DNA of 64,000 nucleotides from Bactericera cockerelli (Eukaryota; Arthropoda; Insecta; Hemiptera; Triozidae): NCBI GenBank assembly GCA_024516035.1, contig CM044962.1, positions 9,629,595 to 9,693,594 of the forward strand, read 5' to 3'. Shown piece by piece: positions 63,660 to 64,000 of this stretch (position 1 is its first letter; each line of letters starts with the position of its first letter). The notes under the pieces were generated by a model. It saw only the letters and a program-made list of their open reading frames with translations, ran no database searches and was not told where the DNA came from. The position numbers and the translations under genes were made by a program.

Positions 63660-64000
63660 TTCGAGAACAAAGCGAATTAAATCTCTGTCTATTTTTTTGC
63701 ACGTTCCCTTTCATCTTCTCTATCTCCCTTTTTTCCATCTCTCTGTCATCTCTTTGCCAATCGCAGTGCTTTGACGCCAAGTCCCAGAGGGGCCAAAATT
63801 GATAAATGATTGTAATGATTGTCTCCTGAACAAAACAGATCAAACTTTCAGATCTCAACAGAAAAGAATTAATTATTAAGGGCAAATTAATGAATAGATA
63901 AAATTGAATTTCTGTTCTTTTTTGAAAAACATTATAAATCGAAAAAATGTTGATATTCACCAAATAAAAAAATCTTTTACAGGGCGTCGTCAAAGTGGCA

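Larger units (their letters stand above)
62068..64000 (-). repeat. Right arm of inverted duplication with gene D, cut by window end
   Basis: Inverted copy of 46263-48287. Homology runs from CTTGAGGCTCAAGATAA near 62080 to the last base (GTCGTCAAAGTGGCA), so the duplication continues outside the window. Confidence 0.9.

Overview
This window looks like nuclear DNA from an arthropod, probably a hexapod, but the species cannot be fixed from sequence alone. The signs are spliced genes with GT-AG introns, TATA plus TCACT-type initiators, many tRNA-derived SINEs with ATT-rich tails, Jockey/CR1-like retrotransposon remains, a hAT element with an 8-bp target duplication, foldback DNA elements and very long GA/CT tracts. 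Only about 2.9 kb can be supported as host coding sequence; most of the rest is repeats. Most long open frames are low complexity or lie inside SINEs and are not genes.

Five host genes or gene parts can be supported. Gene A (+, exons 267-311 and 6103-8108) encodes a large secreted His/acid-rich modular protein and carries an apparent one-base frameshift near 7688-7691. Gene B (-, exons 12165-12209 and 10717-10860) encodes a 62-residue secreted acidic peptide. A and B are convergent. They share a 15-codon first exon, a phase-0 intron after Ala-Leu-Met and a predicted cleavage site at residue 24, so they look like paralogues with a common secretion exon and unrelated cargo. Genes C (+, 46728-46803 and 47909-48054) and D (-, 63507-63582 and 62302-62450) encode 73- and 74-residue secreted six-cysteine peptides. 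They sit in the two arms of a roughly 2-kb inverted duplication (46263-48287 and 62068-64000). Promoter, leader, intron minisatellite and 3' flank are conserved, while the mature peptide has about 15 replacements against 5 silent changes. A GC-rich exon at 41335-41475 matches, from recall, the N-terminus of the MAP1 family protein Futsch. A CRE-containing, CpG-rich block at 24421-24698 that ends in a splice donor could be its promoter and non-coding exon.

Layout: 1-12.2 kb holds the A/B pair with SINE-filled introns. 12.5-16.6 kb holds retroposon tails and a hAT element nested in a MITE. 16.9-24.4 kb is satellite, GA/CT and coding-like tandem repeats, followed by the candidate promoter. 25-33 kb is dense nested SINEs. 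33.6-37.5 kb has two foldback elements. 37.9-40.1 kb is a 5'-truncated non-LTR retrotransposon. 41.3 kb is the futsch-like exon. 42.6-44.6 kb is a second CAGGGTGT-ended foldback element. 46.3-64 kb runs from one arm of the cysteine-peptide duplication to the other, with SINEs, a LINE-derived tandem duplication and a 330-bp hairpin between them.

Repeat family names used here are local labels. A, B, C, D, E and G are tRNA-headed SINEs. F is a SINE-like repeat without a clear tRNA head. H is a non-LTR 3'-tail repeat. I, K, L, M and N are unclassified repeats. J is a MITE.
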